Below, piece after piece: positions 1 to 7,885 of a DNA stretch of 64,000 nt. The DNA lies in NCBI RefSeq assembly GCF_027497255.1, contig NZ_CP114903.1:4030001-4094000 (forward strand). Direction: 5' to 3'. Each line of letters starts with the position of its first letter. The stretch's first letter is position 1. This stretch comes from Micromonospora sp. WMMD882. GTDB lineage: Bacteria > Actinomycetota > Actinomycetes > Mycobacteriales > Micromonosporaceae. The notes under the pieces are model-generated. The model did not search any database and was not told the origin of the DNA. It saw only the letters and a program-made list of their open reading frames with translations. The translations under genes were made by a program, and so were the position numbers.

Positions 1-1
1 T

Positions 2-484
2 ACCGGCGAGGCGGCCACGAAGGACCCGTCGACGTTGAAGAACCTGCCGAGCCGGCCGCAGTCGTCGAACGCGGCGTTCTCCCTGCACCCGACGTACCCG
101 TTCAACGAGTGCCTGGAGGCGGCGGGCGAGCCGTACAGCGAGTACTGCACCAGCTTCGGCGCGCAGCCGGCGGTGCCGGGCTTCACCGACGCCCGGGGCT
201 GGGTGCCGGGCATCGAGGTGCGTGACGGCTCGCAGTTGTTCGCCCGGGACAGCGACGCCTCGGTGGTCGTCCCGTCGCGCGGTAACGCCGCGTACACCAC
301 CCGGGCGGTGAACCCGGACGGCACCCCGGCGACCGGGGTGTACGGCACCGACCTGGGCTTCACCGTCCTGGGCACCGGGAACCCCGGCGACCAGGGCGTG
401 AGCTACGGCGTCACGATCACCATCAAACGGACGGCGAACGACAACTCGCACGCGCTGGTGCAGGTCACCCCGGCCCGGCGATGA
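2..484 (+). CDS. C-terminal part of a secreted protein, possibly an M6 (immune inhibitor A-like) protease; 5' end outside the window
   Basis: The reading frame is open from the first bases of the window to a TGA at 482-484, so the start lies upstream and about 160 residues are visible. The visible part has two close cysteines (residues NECLEA and EYCTSF), glycine- and asparagine-rich stretches and a beta-rich pattern, with no membrane anchor. From memory it resembles the C-terminal region of secreted actinobacterial M6 metalloproteases, and the next gene is such a protease, so the two could be tandem paralogues. No catalytic motif lies in the visible part, so the family call is an inference. 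A strong hairpin follows the stop. Confidence 0.5.
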   Translation, partial: TGEAATKDPSTLKNLPSRPQSSNAAFSLHPTYPFNECLEAAGEPYSEYCTSFGAQPAVPGFTDARGWVPGIEVRDGSQLFARDSDASVVVPSRGNAAYTTRAVNPDGTPATGVYGTDLGFTVLGTGNPGDQGVSYGVTITIKRTANDNSHALVQVTPARR

Positions 485-499
485 GCTGACCGGGCGGGC

Positions 500-532
500 G
501 CGGGGTCGGTGGCACTTTGCCGCCGGCCCCGC
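500..532 (+). terminator. Intrinsic-type hairpin terminator after the first gene
   Basis: A 15-bp stem (500-514 with 518-532, two G.U pairs) closes a CTT loop 15 bases after the stop codon. Only a short TTCC follows, so the T-tract is weak, as at other terminators in this window. Confidence 0.6.
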
Positions 533-624
533 TTCCCGTCCTGGTCACCGGACGCGGGCGTTGTGACACTGAAAAGCATTCGCAACTATTTTGCGCAACA
601 AATCAACGTCAGCATCTTCCCAGC

Positions 625-676
625 GGTCCCACCAGTGTCTATGTTCACCAGTGGTCCCACTAGTGGGACGTTCACC
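625..676. promoter_or_regulatory. Repeat- and palindrome-rich operator candidate upstream of the M6 protease
   Basis: The block holds a perfect 16-bp palindrome, GTCCCACTAGTGGGAC, at 654-669. A 13-base repeat GGTCCCAC(C/T)AGTG occurs at 625-637 and 653-665, 28 bases apart. GTTCACC occurs at 643-649 and 670-676. It lies about 50-100 bases before the GTG start at 725 and follows an AT-richer stretch (565-605) likely to hold the promoter. Which regulator binds is unknown. Confidence 0.5.
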
Positions 677-724
677 GGCCCCGTACCCCGACCGGGTCGG
701 TTTCCCTTACACCGGAGGTACCAC

Positions 725-3142
725 GTGCGCAAAGTCGCAGTGGGTCTGCTCGGGTTGACTTTGACGGCGACGGGTCTGGCGGTCGGTAACACCGCTGCCG
801 CCGCGCCCTCGGCCAACACGCCGGGAGCGGTCCCGTCGGCTGCCGAAGCCAACCACGCCGAGCACGACCACGACCTGCCCAACCCGCTCGAAACCAAGCG
901 GCGCGCCCTGCGCCAGGAGGGGCTGAGCGAGGTCCTCTCCGGACGCGCCAAGTCTGAGAAGATCAACGGCAGCACCGTGGTGAAGGTCGGCAAGACCCAG
1001 GCCGCGGGCGGCCCGGCGGCCCGTTCGGCCAAGGCCGGCGCCGCCGCTCAGACCAAGGACCAGTACGTCGAGCTGGCCCGCGAGCAGACCGACCGGATCT
1101 TCGTCATCCTCGCCGAGTTCGGCAACGAGCGGCACCCGAACTTCCCGGACCAGGACACCGACCCGGACACCCCCGGGCCGGCCCGGTTCGACGGCCCGCT
1201 GCGTAACGAGATCCCCGAGCCGAACCGCGCGGTGGACAACTCCACCGTGTGGCAGGCCGACTACGACGCGGACTACTTCCGCAAGCTGTACTTCGGCACC
1301 GGCAAGGGCGACGAGTCGCTCAAGCAGTACTACGAGGCCCAGTCCTCGGGCCGGTACAGCGTGGACGGCACCGTCACCGACTGGGTGAAGGTGCAGTACA
1401 ACGAGGCCCGCTACGGCCGCTCCGGCGGCTACCCCTGCGGCTCCAACGTCTGTTCGAACACCTGGGCGCTGGTCCGGGACGCCGCCAACAAGTGGGTGGC
1501 CGACCAGAAGGCCGCCGGCCGTACGGACGCGCAGATCGCCGCGGACATGAAGTCCTTCGACAAGTGGGACCGGTACGACCACGACGCCGACGGCAACTTC
1601 AACGAGTCGGACGGCTACATCGACCACTTCCAGATCGTGCACGCCGGTGGCGACGAGGCGGACGGCGACCCGTGGCAGGGCGAGGACGCCATCTGGAGCC
1701 ACCGCTGGTACGCGTACGCCAGCGACCAGGGCGTGACCGGCCCGCCGAACTTCCCGGCCGGTGGCACCCAGATCGGCAACACCGGGATCTGGATCGGCGA
1801 CTACACCATCCAGCCGGAGAACGGCGGCCGTAGCGTCTTCTACCACGAGTACGGCCACGACCTCGGTCTGCCGGACGACTACAACGTGGTCAACGGCGGC
1901 GACAACAACAACGAGCACTGGACCCTGATGGCCCAGAGCCGGCTCGGCGCCAAGAACGACGGCGGCATCGGCGAGCGCGGCGGTGACCTCGGCGCGTGGA
2001 ACAAGCTCCAGCTCGGCTGGCTCGACTACGAGGTGATCGTGGCCGGTCAGAAGCGGACCCTGGAGCTCGGCCCGCAGGAGTACAACTCCGACAAGGCGCA
2101 GGCGGCCGTGGTGGTGCTGCCGCAGCGGCCGTACTCCTTCGACAACGGCAAGCCGTTCGAGGGCGCCAAGCAGTTCTTCTCGGGCAACGAGGACGACCTC
2201 AACAGCACGATGACCCGGACGGTCGACCTGACCGGGAAGTCGTCGGCGGCGCTGTCGATGAAGGGCCGCTACAGCATCGAGGCCGGCTACGACTACCTCT
2301 TCTTCGAGGCGTCCACCGACGGCGGCCAGAGCTGGACGGCGCTGCCGGGCACGGTCGACGGCCAGCCGATCCCGGAGATCACCCCGGGTCGTCCGGCGCT
2401 GGACGGCTCCAGCGACGGTGAGTGGGTCGACATCAACATCCCGATGGACTTCGCCGCCGGCCAGACGGTGCAGTTCCGGCTGCGCTACCAGACCGACGGC
2501 GGGGTCTCCGAGGGCGGCTTCTTCGGTGACGCGATCACCGTGACCGCCGACGGTCAGACCGTCCTCACCGACGGCGCGGAGAACGGCGCGCCCGGCTGGA
2601 CGCTTGCCGGTTGGTCCATCGTCGAGGAGACCTACACCCGCCTCTTCGACAACTTCTACATCGCCGGTCACCGGTCGTACGTCTCGTACGACAAGTACCT
2701 CAAGACCGGCCCGTACTTCTTCGGGTACAGCAACACCCGCCCCGAGTACGTGGACCACTACGCGTACCAGGAGGGTCTGCTGATCTCCTACTGGAACACC
2801 CGCTGGGCGGACAACGACACGTTCGCGCACCCGGGTGAGGGTCGCAACATGATCATCGACGCGCACCCGCGGCCGATCTACAACCTGACCGGTCAGCCCT
2901 GGCGGGCCCGCGTCCAGGTCTACGACGCGCCGTTCAGCCTGAAGAAGGCCGACTCGTTCACGCTGCACCTCAACAGCCAGCCGCAGTACATCCGCGGCCA
3001 GGCGGCGGAGCCGCTGTTCGACGACACCAAGCAGTACTGGTACCCGGAGCTGCCGAACCACGGCGTCAAGGTCCCGGCCACCGGCACCAAGATCAAGGTT
3101 CTGGAGCAGGACGGCACCTCCATCAAGGTCCGCTTCTCCTGA
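725..3142 (+). CDS. Secreted zinc metalloprotease, M6 / immune inhibitor A family
   Basis: This is a protein of about 805 residues predicted to cleave extracellular proteins. The GTG at 725 is chosen because GGAGGT sits 5 bases upstream (714-719) and the protein then begins with a basic signal peptide (RKVAVGLLGL to about residue 30, ending in Ala-rich sequence). A charged propeptide region follows. The zinc site is HEYGHDLGLPDDY, with His374, Glu375 and His378, the form typical of family M6. C-terminal beta-rich regions with Asp/Gly-rich motifs follow (residues about 450-800). The frame is open upstream to 509 but that stretch covers the promoter and repeats, so the longer start is unlikely. 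It is probably monocistronic, closed by the hairpin at 3168-3198. Confidence 0.9.
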   Translation: MRKVAVGLLGLTLTATGLAVGNTAAAAPSANTPGAVPSAAEANHAEHDHDLPNPLETKRRALRQEGLSEVLSGRAKSEKINGSTVVKVGKTQAAGGPAARSAKAGAAAQTKDQYVELAREQTDRIFVILAEFGNERHPNFPDQDTDPDTPGPARFDGPLRNEIPEPNRAVDNSTVWQADYDADYFRKLYFGTGKGDESLKQYYEAQSSGRYSVDGTVTDWVKVQYNEARYGRSGGYPCGSNVCSNTWALVRDAANKWVADQKAAGRTDAQIAADMKSFDKWDRYDHDADGNFNESDGYIDHFQIVHAGGDEADGDPWQGEDAIWSHRWYAYASDQGVTGPPNFPAGGTQIGNTGIWIGDYTIQPENGGRSVFYHEYGHDLGLPDDYNVVNGGDNNNEHWTLMAQSRLGAKNDGGIGERGGDLGAWNKLQLGWLDYEVIVAGQKRTLELGPQEYNSDKAQAAVVVLPQRPYSFDNGKPFEGAKQFFSGNEDDLNSTMTRTVDLTGKSSAALSMKGRYSIEAGYDYLFFEASTDGGQSWTALPGTVDGQPIPEITPGRPALDGSSDGEWVDINIPMDFAAGQTVQFRLRYQTDGGVSEGGFFGDAITVTADGQTVLTDGAENGAPGWTLAGWSIVEETYTRLFDNFYIAGHRSYVSYDKYLKTGPYFFGYSNTRPEYVDHYAYQEGLLISYWNTRWADNDTFAHPGEGRNMIIDAHPRPIYNLTGQPWRARVQVYDAPFSLKKADSFTLHLNSQPQYIRGQAAEPLFDDTKQYWYPELPNHGVKVPATGTKIKVLEQDGTSIKVRFS

Positions 3143-3167
3143 GCCGACCAGCACGACAGCACCACCC

Positions 3168-3198
3168 GACGGCGTCCGGGGCCTCCCCGGGCGCCGTC
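3168..3198 (+). terminator. Hairpin terminator after the M6 protease
   Basis: A 14-bp stem (3168-3181 with 3185-3198, one G.U pair) and a CCT loop start 26 bases after the stop. No T-tract follows. Confidence 0.65.
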
Positions 3199-3252
3199 GG
3201 CGCGTCCGGCGTCCGCTCCGGGCCGCCGTCGGCGCGTCCGGCGTCCGCTCCG
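3193..3252. repeat. Two 28-bp direct repeats, 32-bp period
   Basis: An identical 28-base block occurs at 3193-3220 and 3225-3252. The first copy overlaps the descending arm of the terminator hairpin, so the repeat duplicates part of the terminator. Confidence 0.8.
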
Positions 3253-3286
3253 CACCCGTACCAGCAGGCAGGATGCCGCCGGGTCC

Positions 3287-3292
3287 TAGGCT
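3287..3292 (+). promoter_or_regulatory. -10 element TAGGCT for a probably leaderless transcript
   Basis: TAGGCT ends 6 bases before the ATG at 3299 and no ribosome-binding site is present. The same hexamer at the same distance precedes the starts at 39033 and 44299, which supports transcription beginning at the start codon. Confidence 0.6.
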
Positions 3293-3298
3293 GTGGAC

Positions 3299-4231
3299 AT
3301 GACCGACCAGCATGACGGGCCGATCGACGAGTCCTGCGTCCTCACCGACGGGCCGTGGACCCACCGGTTCGTCGGCGCGAACGGCAGCCGGTTCCACGTC
3401 GTCGAGGCCGGCGCCGGCCCGATGGTCCTCCTGCTGCACGGTTTCCCCGAATTCTGGTGGGCGTGGCACGAGCTGCTGCCCGCCATCGCCGACGCCGGCT
3501 TCCGGGCCGTCGCGGTCGACCTGCGCGGCTACGGCGCGACCGACAAACCACCCCGCGGGTACGACGGCTACACGCTCGCCGCCGACGTCGCCGGCCTGAT
3601 CCGGGCGCTGGGCGAACGTTCCGCCACCGTGGTCGGCACCGGGGCGGGCGGGCTGCTCGGCTGGACCGCCGCCTCGTTCCACCCCAACCTGGTACGCCGG
3701 CTGGTGGTGCTCGGCGCGCCACACCCGCTGCGGCTGCGGGCCGGGATCTTCGCCGACCCACGCGGGCAGTTCAGCGCCGCCACCCCCACCCTGAAGTTCC
3801 AGCTTCCCCGCTACGAGCACGTGCTCACCCGCAACGACGCGGCCGGGGTGGAGGAGGTGCTGCGCCGGTGGGGCGGCCGACGTTGGGTGGACGGCCCCGC
3901 GTTCGCCCCGTACGCGGCCCGTTGCCGGGAGGCGATGCGGATCCCGCAGGCCGCGTTCTGCGCCCTGGAGGCGTACCGGTGGGCGTTCCGTTCGGTGCTG
4001 CGGCTGCACGGCTACCGGTTCGTCAAGCTGATGCAGAAACCCCTGGTCACCCCGACGCTGCAACTGCACGGCGCGGAGGACATCGCCTCCCTGCCACGCA
4101 CCGCCCAGGGTTCCGGCCGCTACGTCCAGGGCCCGTACGAGTGGCGGCTGCTGCCCGACGTGGGCCACTTCCCGCACCTGGAGGCCCCGGACGTGGTGCT
4201 CGGCGAGGTGCTGCGCTGGGCGAAGTCCTGA
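3299..4231 (+). CDS. Alpha/beta hydrolase, epoxide hydrolase-like, with the nucleophile position occupied by glycine
   Basis: The 310-residue protein has the epoxide hydrolase/dehalogenase layout: oxyanion motif HGFPE (47-51), a strand with DLRGYGATDKPP, a nucleophile-elbow region near residue 115, and a C-terminal LPDVGH with the catalytic-type His290. The elbow reads VVGTGAGG instead of the usual VGHDWGG, so the Asp (or Ser) nucleophile is replaced by Gly115. Either the enzyme is inactive or it acts by a different residue, which is an inference. The ATG at 3299 is preferred over the in-frame GTG at 3293 because TAGGCT lies 6 bases upstream (leaderless start). It is a single gene, convergent with the minus-strand genes that follow. 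Confidence 0.85.
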   Translation: MTDQHDGPIDESCVLTDGPWTHRFVGANGSRFHVVEAGAGPMVLLLHGFPEFWWAWHELLPAIADAGFRAVAVDLRGYGATDKPPRGYDGYTLAADVAGLIRALGERSATVVGTGAGGLLGWTAASFHPNLVRRLVVLGAPHPLRLRAGIFADPRGQFSAATPTLKFQLPRYEHVLTRNDAAGVEEVLRRWGGRRWVDGPAFAPYAARCREAMRIPQAAFCALEAYRWAFRSVLRLHGYRFVKLMQKPLVTPTLQLHGAEDIASLPRTAQGSGRYVQGPYEWRLLPDVGHFPHLEAPDVVLGEVLRWAKS

Positions 4232-4244
4232 CCGCCGGCCGCGC

Positions 4245-4610
4245 TCAGACCCGGTGCTCGCGCAACTCGGCGACCTCGGTGGCGGGCGCCCAGCCCTGGT
4301 AGACGCCGAAGTCGAAGACCTCCAGCCCCATCGCCCGGGCCACCGGCCAACGCCCGCCGGTGTACTCCACCCGCAGCCAGCCGTCGTGCTCGGCCAGCAC
4401 GATGAACGGCTGCCCCTGCCAGGTGCAGGTGGTCCGGATGTACGCCAGGTCGTCCACCTCGTCGATCGGCAGCACCCGGACGTACCGGCCGGGCCGGGCC
4501 TCCTCGAAGCCCTCCCCGGGCTCCGGCTGGTAGAGCCGCACCTCGGTGCCGTCCGGGCTGGCCTGGTACTCCCGCCCGCGCCAGCGGGCCACGTAGCCGT
4601 CGCGTGTCAT
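4245..4610 (-). CDS. Unrecognised 121-residue protein overlapping the SseB-domain gene
   Basis: The ATG at 4608-4610 overlaps the stop of the upstream SseB-domain gene in an ATGA, so the two are very probably translationally coupled. The protein is soluble, acidic and rich in Trp and Tyr, with no signal peptide or membrane segment. I do not recognise its family. Because it directly follows a large multi-domain protein in a type VII secretion locus, a chaperone or immunity-type partner is possible, but this is inference from position only. Confidence 0.75.
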   Translation of the reverse strand: MTRDGYVARWRGREYQASPDGTEVRLYQPEPGEGFEEARPGRYVRVLPIDEVDDLAYIRTTCTWQGQPFIVLAEHDGWLRVEYTGGRWPVARAMGLEVFDFGVYQGWAPATEVAELREHRV

Positions 4611-7600
4611 GCTTCCCCGACCTGTCGCCAGAGCAGGGCGTCGGTGTCGAGGACCGCGACCACCCGCTCGCTGCCGTCCGCGCCGATCCGCCAGAGCTGC
4701 GTGCCGTGCGGCAACCGGGCGCTGTCCACCTTGAACTCGGCCACCACGTCGCTGCTCTCGCCGGGGGCGAACCCGTTGCCCCGGAACGGCGGGCGCTCGA
4801 TGACCCAGCCCTCCATGGCCCGCATCGCGCCCTCGTTCTGCCCGCCGTACGGGATCCGGTAGAGGCTCGGCCGGTACGCCGGCCAACGCAGCACGTAGAT
4901 CTCGTCGGCGTCCGGGGAGAACGGGGAGTCCGGGTAGCCGAGCCCGAGCGCCCCGTACAGCCGCGCCGGGGTGTTCAGGTGGGCCACCTCGCCGGCCCGG
5001 TGCACGAACCCGGAGACCCGGTCGTAGCCCCGCTCCAGGTAGTAGGCGAGCTGGCTGGGCGCGACCGCCTTCTGCATCATCGGCGGTCGCTTCGGGTCCT
5101 CCGGCGTGGTCGCGTACCGGGCGGGGCTGACCGGCGCCGCGACGGCCGGCGTCTCCGGCGTCGGCTCCGGCTCGGCGTCGTCGCCCAGGCCGACCTCGGC
5201 GGCCCAGTTGGCCAGGGCCACGATCTGCTCGCCGGGGAGTTTCGCGCCGACCGGGCTGCCCGGGTTCACGGCGAACGACCACCGCTCGTCCGGCCAACGC
5301 CGGATGAGCTGCACGAACTTGACCCGTACCGTCTCCACGGTGACGATCGCGTGGTCTTTCAGCCGCTCCGGCGAGGTGTAGACCACCACGTACGTCTCCC
5401 CGTCGATCTGCTCCGTACGCCAGACGAAGCCGCTCTCGCCGGGCCGGGCGCCCGGGGCCGAGTCGCGGGCGACGGGCAGCAGCACCCGGGCCAGGAGCAG
5501 GGTGGACAGGAACGTGTCGGTGCTGCCGGCGCCGACCGCGGCGAGCAGGTTCTCCTCGACCTCGTTGGCCGGACGGAAGTCGAGCTCCGGCCCGGTCGGC
5601 GATCCGATGCCCGCCCCCGCCGGAGCTGCCGCGTCCCCCGGCCCGACCGGGTCCGCCGACCCGACCGGCGCGGCGGGACCGGTGGGATCCGGCGGGCCGG
5701 TCGGCTCCGGCGGCCCGACCGCAGCGGCGTCGACCAGCCCGGCCGGGACCACGTCGGCCAGCCCCGCCGCAGCGGCCTCGGCCGACCCGGTCGGCGCGGC
5801 GTCGACCAGCCCCACCGGGGCTTTGCCGGCCGGTTCCACCGGGGCAGTGCCGGCCGGCCCCGCCGCGGCGTCGGTCGGCCCGGTCGGGGCGGGGTCGGTC
5901 GGCAGGTTCGGGGCGGGGTCGGTCGGCCCGGTCGCCGTCGGGAACACCGGCCCGGCGTTCGGCGCGGCGGTTCCGACGTTCTGCGCCTGGTACGCGGCGA
6001 CGCCCGGGTCCGACCGGTACGCCTGCCCGGGAGCCAGGTCCGCCGGGTGCGCCTGCTCGGCGACCGGGTCCGCCGGACCGCCCGTCGGGTACGCCTGCCC
6101 GGGAGCCGCGTGGTACGCCGGGTCGGCGTCTCCGCCCGCCGGGTACGCCGGCTCGGGGCTGACGTGGTGGGCCTGGTCGACGTCCCCACCCGTGGGGTAC
6201 GCGGACGCCGGACCGGCCAGGTTCCGGGACTCGACGACGGTGCCCTCGATGACGATCGGCGAGCGCGGTCGGGGCGACCCGGCCGGCTCCGGGGCCGGCG
6301 CGGTGCCGTTCGGGCCACCGCCGAAGGGAGCGGTCGGCCCGGCGGGGTGCGGGACAGGCTGGGTCGGCTCCGCTCCGACCGACCCGTCGGCGGCGGGTGG
6401 CGTCCGCCCGAACAGCGGCTGGGTCGGCTCCTGACCGGCCGGCTCACCCGCGCCGGGTGACGCCCGGAACAGCGGCTGGGTCGGTTCGGCGGCCCCGGGC
6501 GGTGGCGGCGTCCGGCGCGGCAACGCCTGGGTGGGCTCGGCGACCGCCGGATCCGGTGCGGGCTGCCGACGGGGCAACGCCTGGGTCTGGTCGGCAGGCG
6601 TCGTCGACCCCGGGGACCGCCCACCGGCGACCGGCGACGCAGCCGCTGCCGCCGGAGGGGCCGCCGCCGGAGGAGGCGCCGCCGGTGGTGGGGGCGGCTC
6701 GCCGGGAGCCTGGTCGGTGAACTGGAAGGCCCGGGTGGGCTCGTCCCCCGAGGGGTACGGCCGCCGCCGGGGAAACGCCCGGCCCGGATCACCCAGCCGG
6801 GACGGCGCGACGCCCCGGTCCGGCCGCGACGGGGGCGGCGCGGGAGGAGCGCCCCGGTCCTGTGCCCGCAGCGGAGAGATCGGGGCGGGGCCGGCGCTGC
6901 GCCCGGGCGGGGCCGGCTCGAAGAAGGAGTTACGGCCGGTGGGCTGGCCGTTGGCGGGTGGGCCCGGCTCCGGGCGGGCCGTCCGGCGCGGATTCGTCAG
7001 CCAGCTCGACGCCGGCTCGCCGCCGGCCGGCGACTCGACGCCGGGACGTGCCGGCGACTCGGGCATCGGCTGGGTCGGCGGCTCCGGCCCGGGACGTGTC
7101 GACGGCTCGGGCGCCCGGCGCGGGGGGCCGGCCGGCGGGAACCGGATCGCCTCGGTCGGGTCCGCCGACAGCCGTTCGACGGTGCTCCGGCGCGGCGGCA
7201 CGGGGGCCGGCGGGTGGCCCGACCCGTACGGTGGCGCGGTCGGCGGGGTCCGCGGGGCGGGATCCGGCGGGCCGGGCGTCTCGGCACGGTTACGGGCGAT
7301 CTGCTCCACCCGTTCCAGGCGGGCCCGCGCGCCGAGGGTGCGCCCCGGCAACCGGACGTCACCCCGGGAGAGCTGCGAGACGAACCAGGCGGGCAGGTAA
7401 CCCTCGATCGGCAGCCCCGGGTTGACCGCCAGCCACCACTCGTGATTGGGCCAACCGGCAGCCAGGTCGGGGTACGGGCTGCGGCGGTTGGCCCCACCGC
7501 TCTCCCCGAGGCAGGCGCGCAGGGCCGGCTCGGAGGTGAAGGCGAGCACGTGGGTACGGCCACCGGTCGTCCAGGTGCCCCAGCCCATCGGGGCCTGCCC

Positions 7601-7741
7601 GGCCAGCGCCTCCGCGGACACCGGCAGCAGCAGCTCCGTCCGGGCCAGGATCCGGAAGTAGAGTTCCTGGTCGTTGGCGCGCAACGCGTCCCGCATCGCG
7701 GCCTCGGCCTCCGTGGCCGGCTCCCATTCGGTCACGGCCAC
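4607..7741 (-). CDS. Large protein with two SseB N-terminal-type domains, a Pro/Ala-rich linker and an unassigned C-terminal domain
   Basis: The 1044-residue protein has an SseB-like domain at about residues 10-150 (ELYFRILARTELLLPV), a disordered Pro/Ala/Gly linker to about 700, a second SseB-like domain at about 715-850 (LLLARVLLPVARDSAPG), and a conserved-looking C-terminal domain from about 895 (MMQKAVAPSQLAYYLERGYD; YRPSLYRIPYGG; ERPPFRGNGFAP). SseB-type domains are common beside actinobacterial type VII secretion genes, which fits the mycosin, WXG100 and EccE genes nearby. The linker holds several PTQxL-type repeats. The start is GTG at 7741, with GGAGGAG just upstream; a second GTG at 7735 is possible. 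It is divergent from mycP, sharing the AT-richer region 7742-7885. Confidence 0.8.
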   Translation of the reverse strand: MAVTEWEPATEAEAAMRDALRANDQELYFRILARTELLLPVSAEALAGQAPMGWGTWTTGGRTHVLAFTSEPALRACLGESGGANRRSPYPDLAAGWPNHEWWLAVNPGLPIEGYLPAWFVSQLSRGDVRLPGRTLGARARLERVEQIARNRAETPGPPDPAPRTPPTAPPYGSGHPPAPVPPRRSTVERLSADPTEAIRFPPAGPPRRAPEPSTRPGPEPPTQPMPESPARPGVESPAGGEPASSWLTNPRRTARPEPGPPANGQPTGRNSFFEPAPPGRSAGPAPISPLRAQDRGAPPAPPPSRPDRGVAPSRLGDPGRAFPRRRPYPSGDEPTRAFQFTDQAPGEPPPPPAAPPPAAAPPAAAAASPVAGGRSPGSTTPADQTQALPRRQPAPDPAVAEPTQALPRRTPPPPGAAEPTQPLFRASPGAGEPAGQEPTQPLFGRTPPAADGSVGAEPTQPVPHPAGPTAPFGGGPNGTAPAPEPAGSPRPRSPIVIEGTVVESRNLAGPASAYPTGGDVDQAHHVSPEPAYPAGGDADPAYHAAPGQAYPTGGPADPVAEQAHPADLAPGQAYRSDPGVAAYQAQNVGTAAPNAGPVFPTATGPTDPAPNLPTDPAPTGPTDAAAGPAGTAPVEPAGKAPVGLVDAAPTGSAEAAAAGLADVVPAGLVDAAAVGPPEPTGPPDPTGPAAPVGSADPVGPGDAAAPAGAGIGSPTGPELDFRPANEVEENLLAAVGAGSTDTFLSTLLLARVLLPVARDSAPGARPGESGFVWRTEQIDGETYVVVYTSPERLKDHAIVTVETVRVKFVQLIRRWPDERWSFAVNPGSPVGAKLPGEQIVALANWAAEVGLGDDAEPEPTPETPAVAAPVSPARYATTPEDPKRPPMMQKAVAPSQLAYYLERGYDRVSGFVHRAGEVAHLNTPARLYGALGLGYPDSPFSPDADEIYVLRWPAYRPSLYRIPYGGQNEGAMRAMEGWVIERPPFRGNGFAPGESSDVVAEFKVDSARLPHGTQLWRIGADGSERVVAVLDTDALLWRQVGEA

Positions 7742-7885
7742 CTCTCCTCCCGCGAACAGGCCATAGGCATCGCGTACAACCTACAAGGTAGTAACAAGAT
7801 CACAATGTCTGGCCGGCGCGACCCGCGTCGATGACTTCCGGGCGATAACATGCCGTCCCGGAGCCGACACGATACGGAGGCGACG

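Noticed and set aside
643..676. GTTCACC pair upstream of the M6 protease considered as a PHO box
   Set aside because: The copies are 27 bases apart, not 11 or a multiple, so the PhoP direct-repeat form is not met.
707..4177. A 1156-codon open frame on the minus strand opposite the M6 protease and hydrolase
   Set aside because: It is antisense to well-supported genes, rich in Arg/Val/Gly with no recognisable motif, as expected of the mirror frame in GC-rich DNA.
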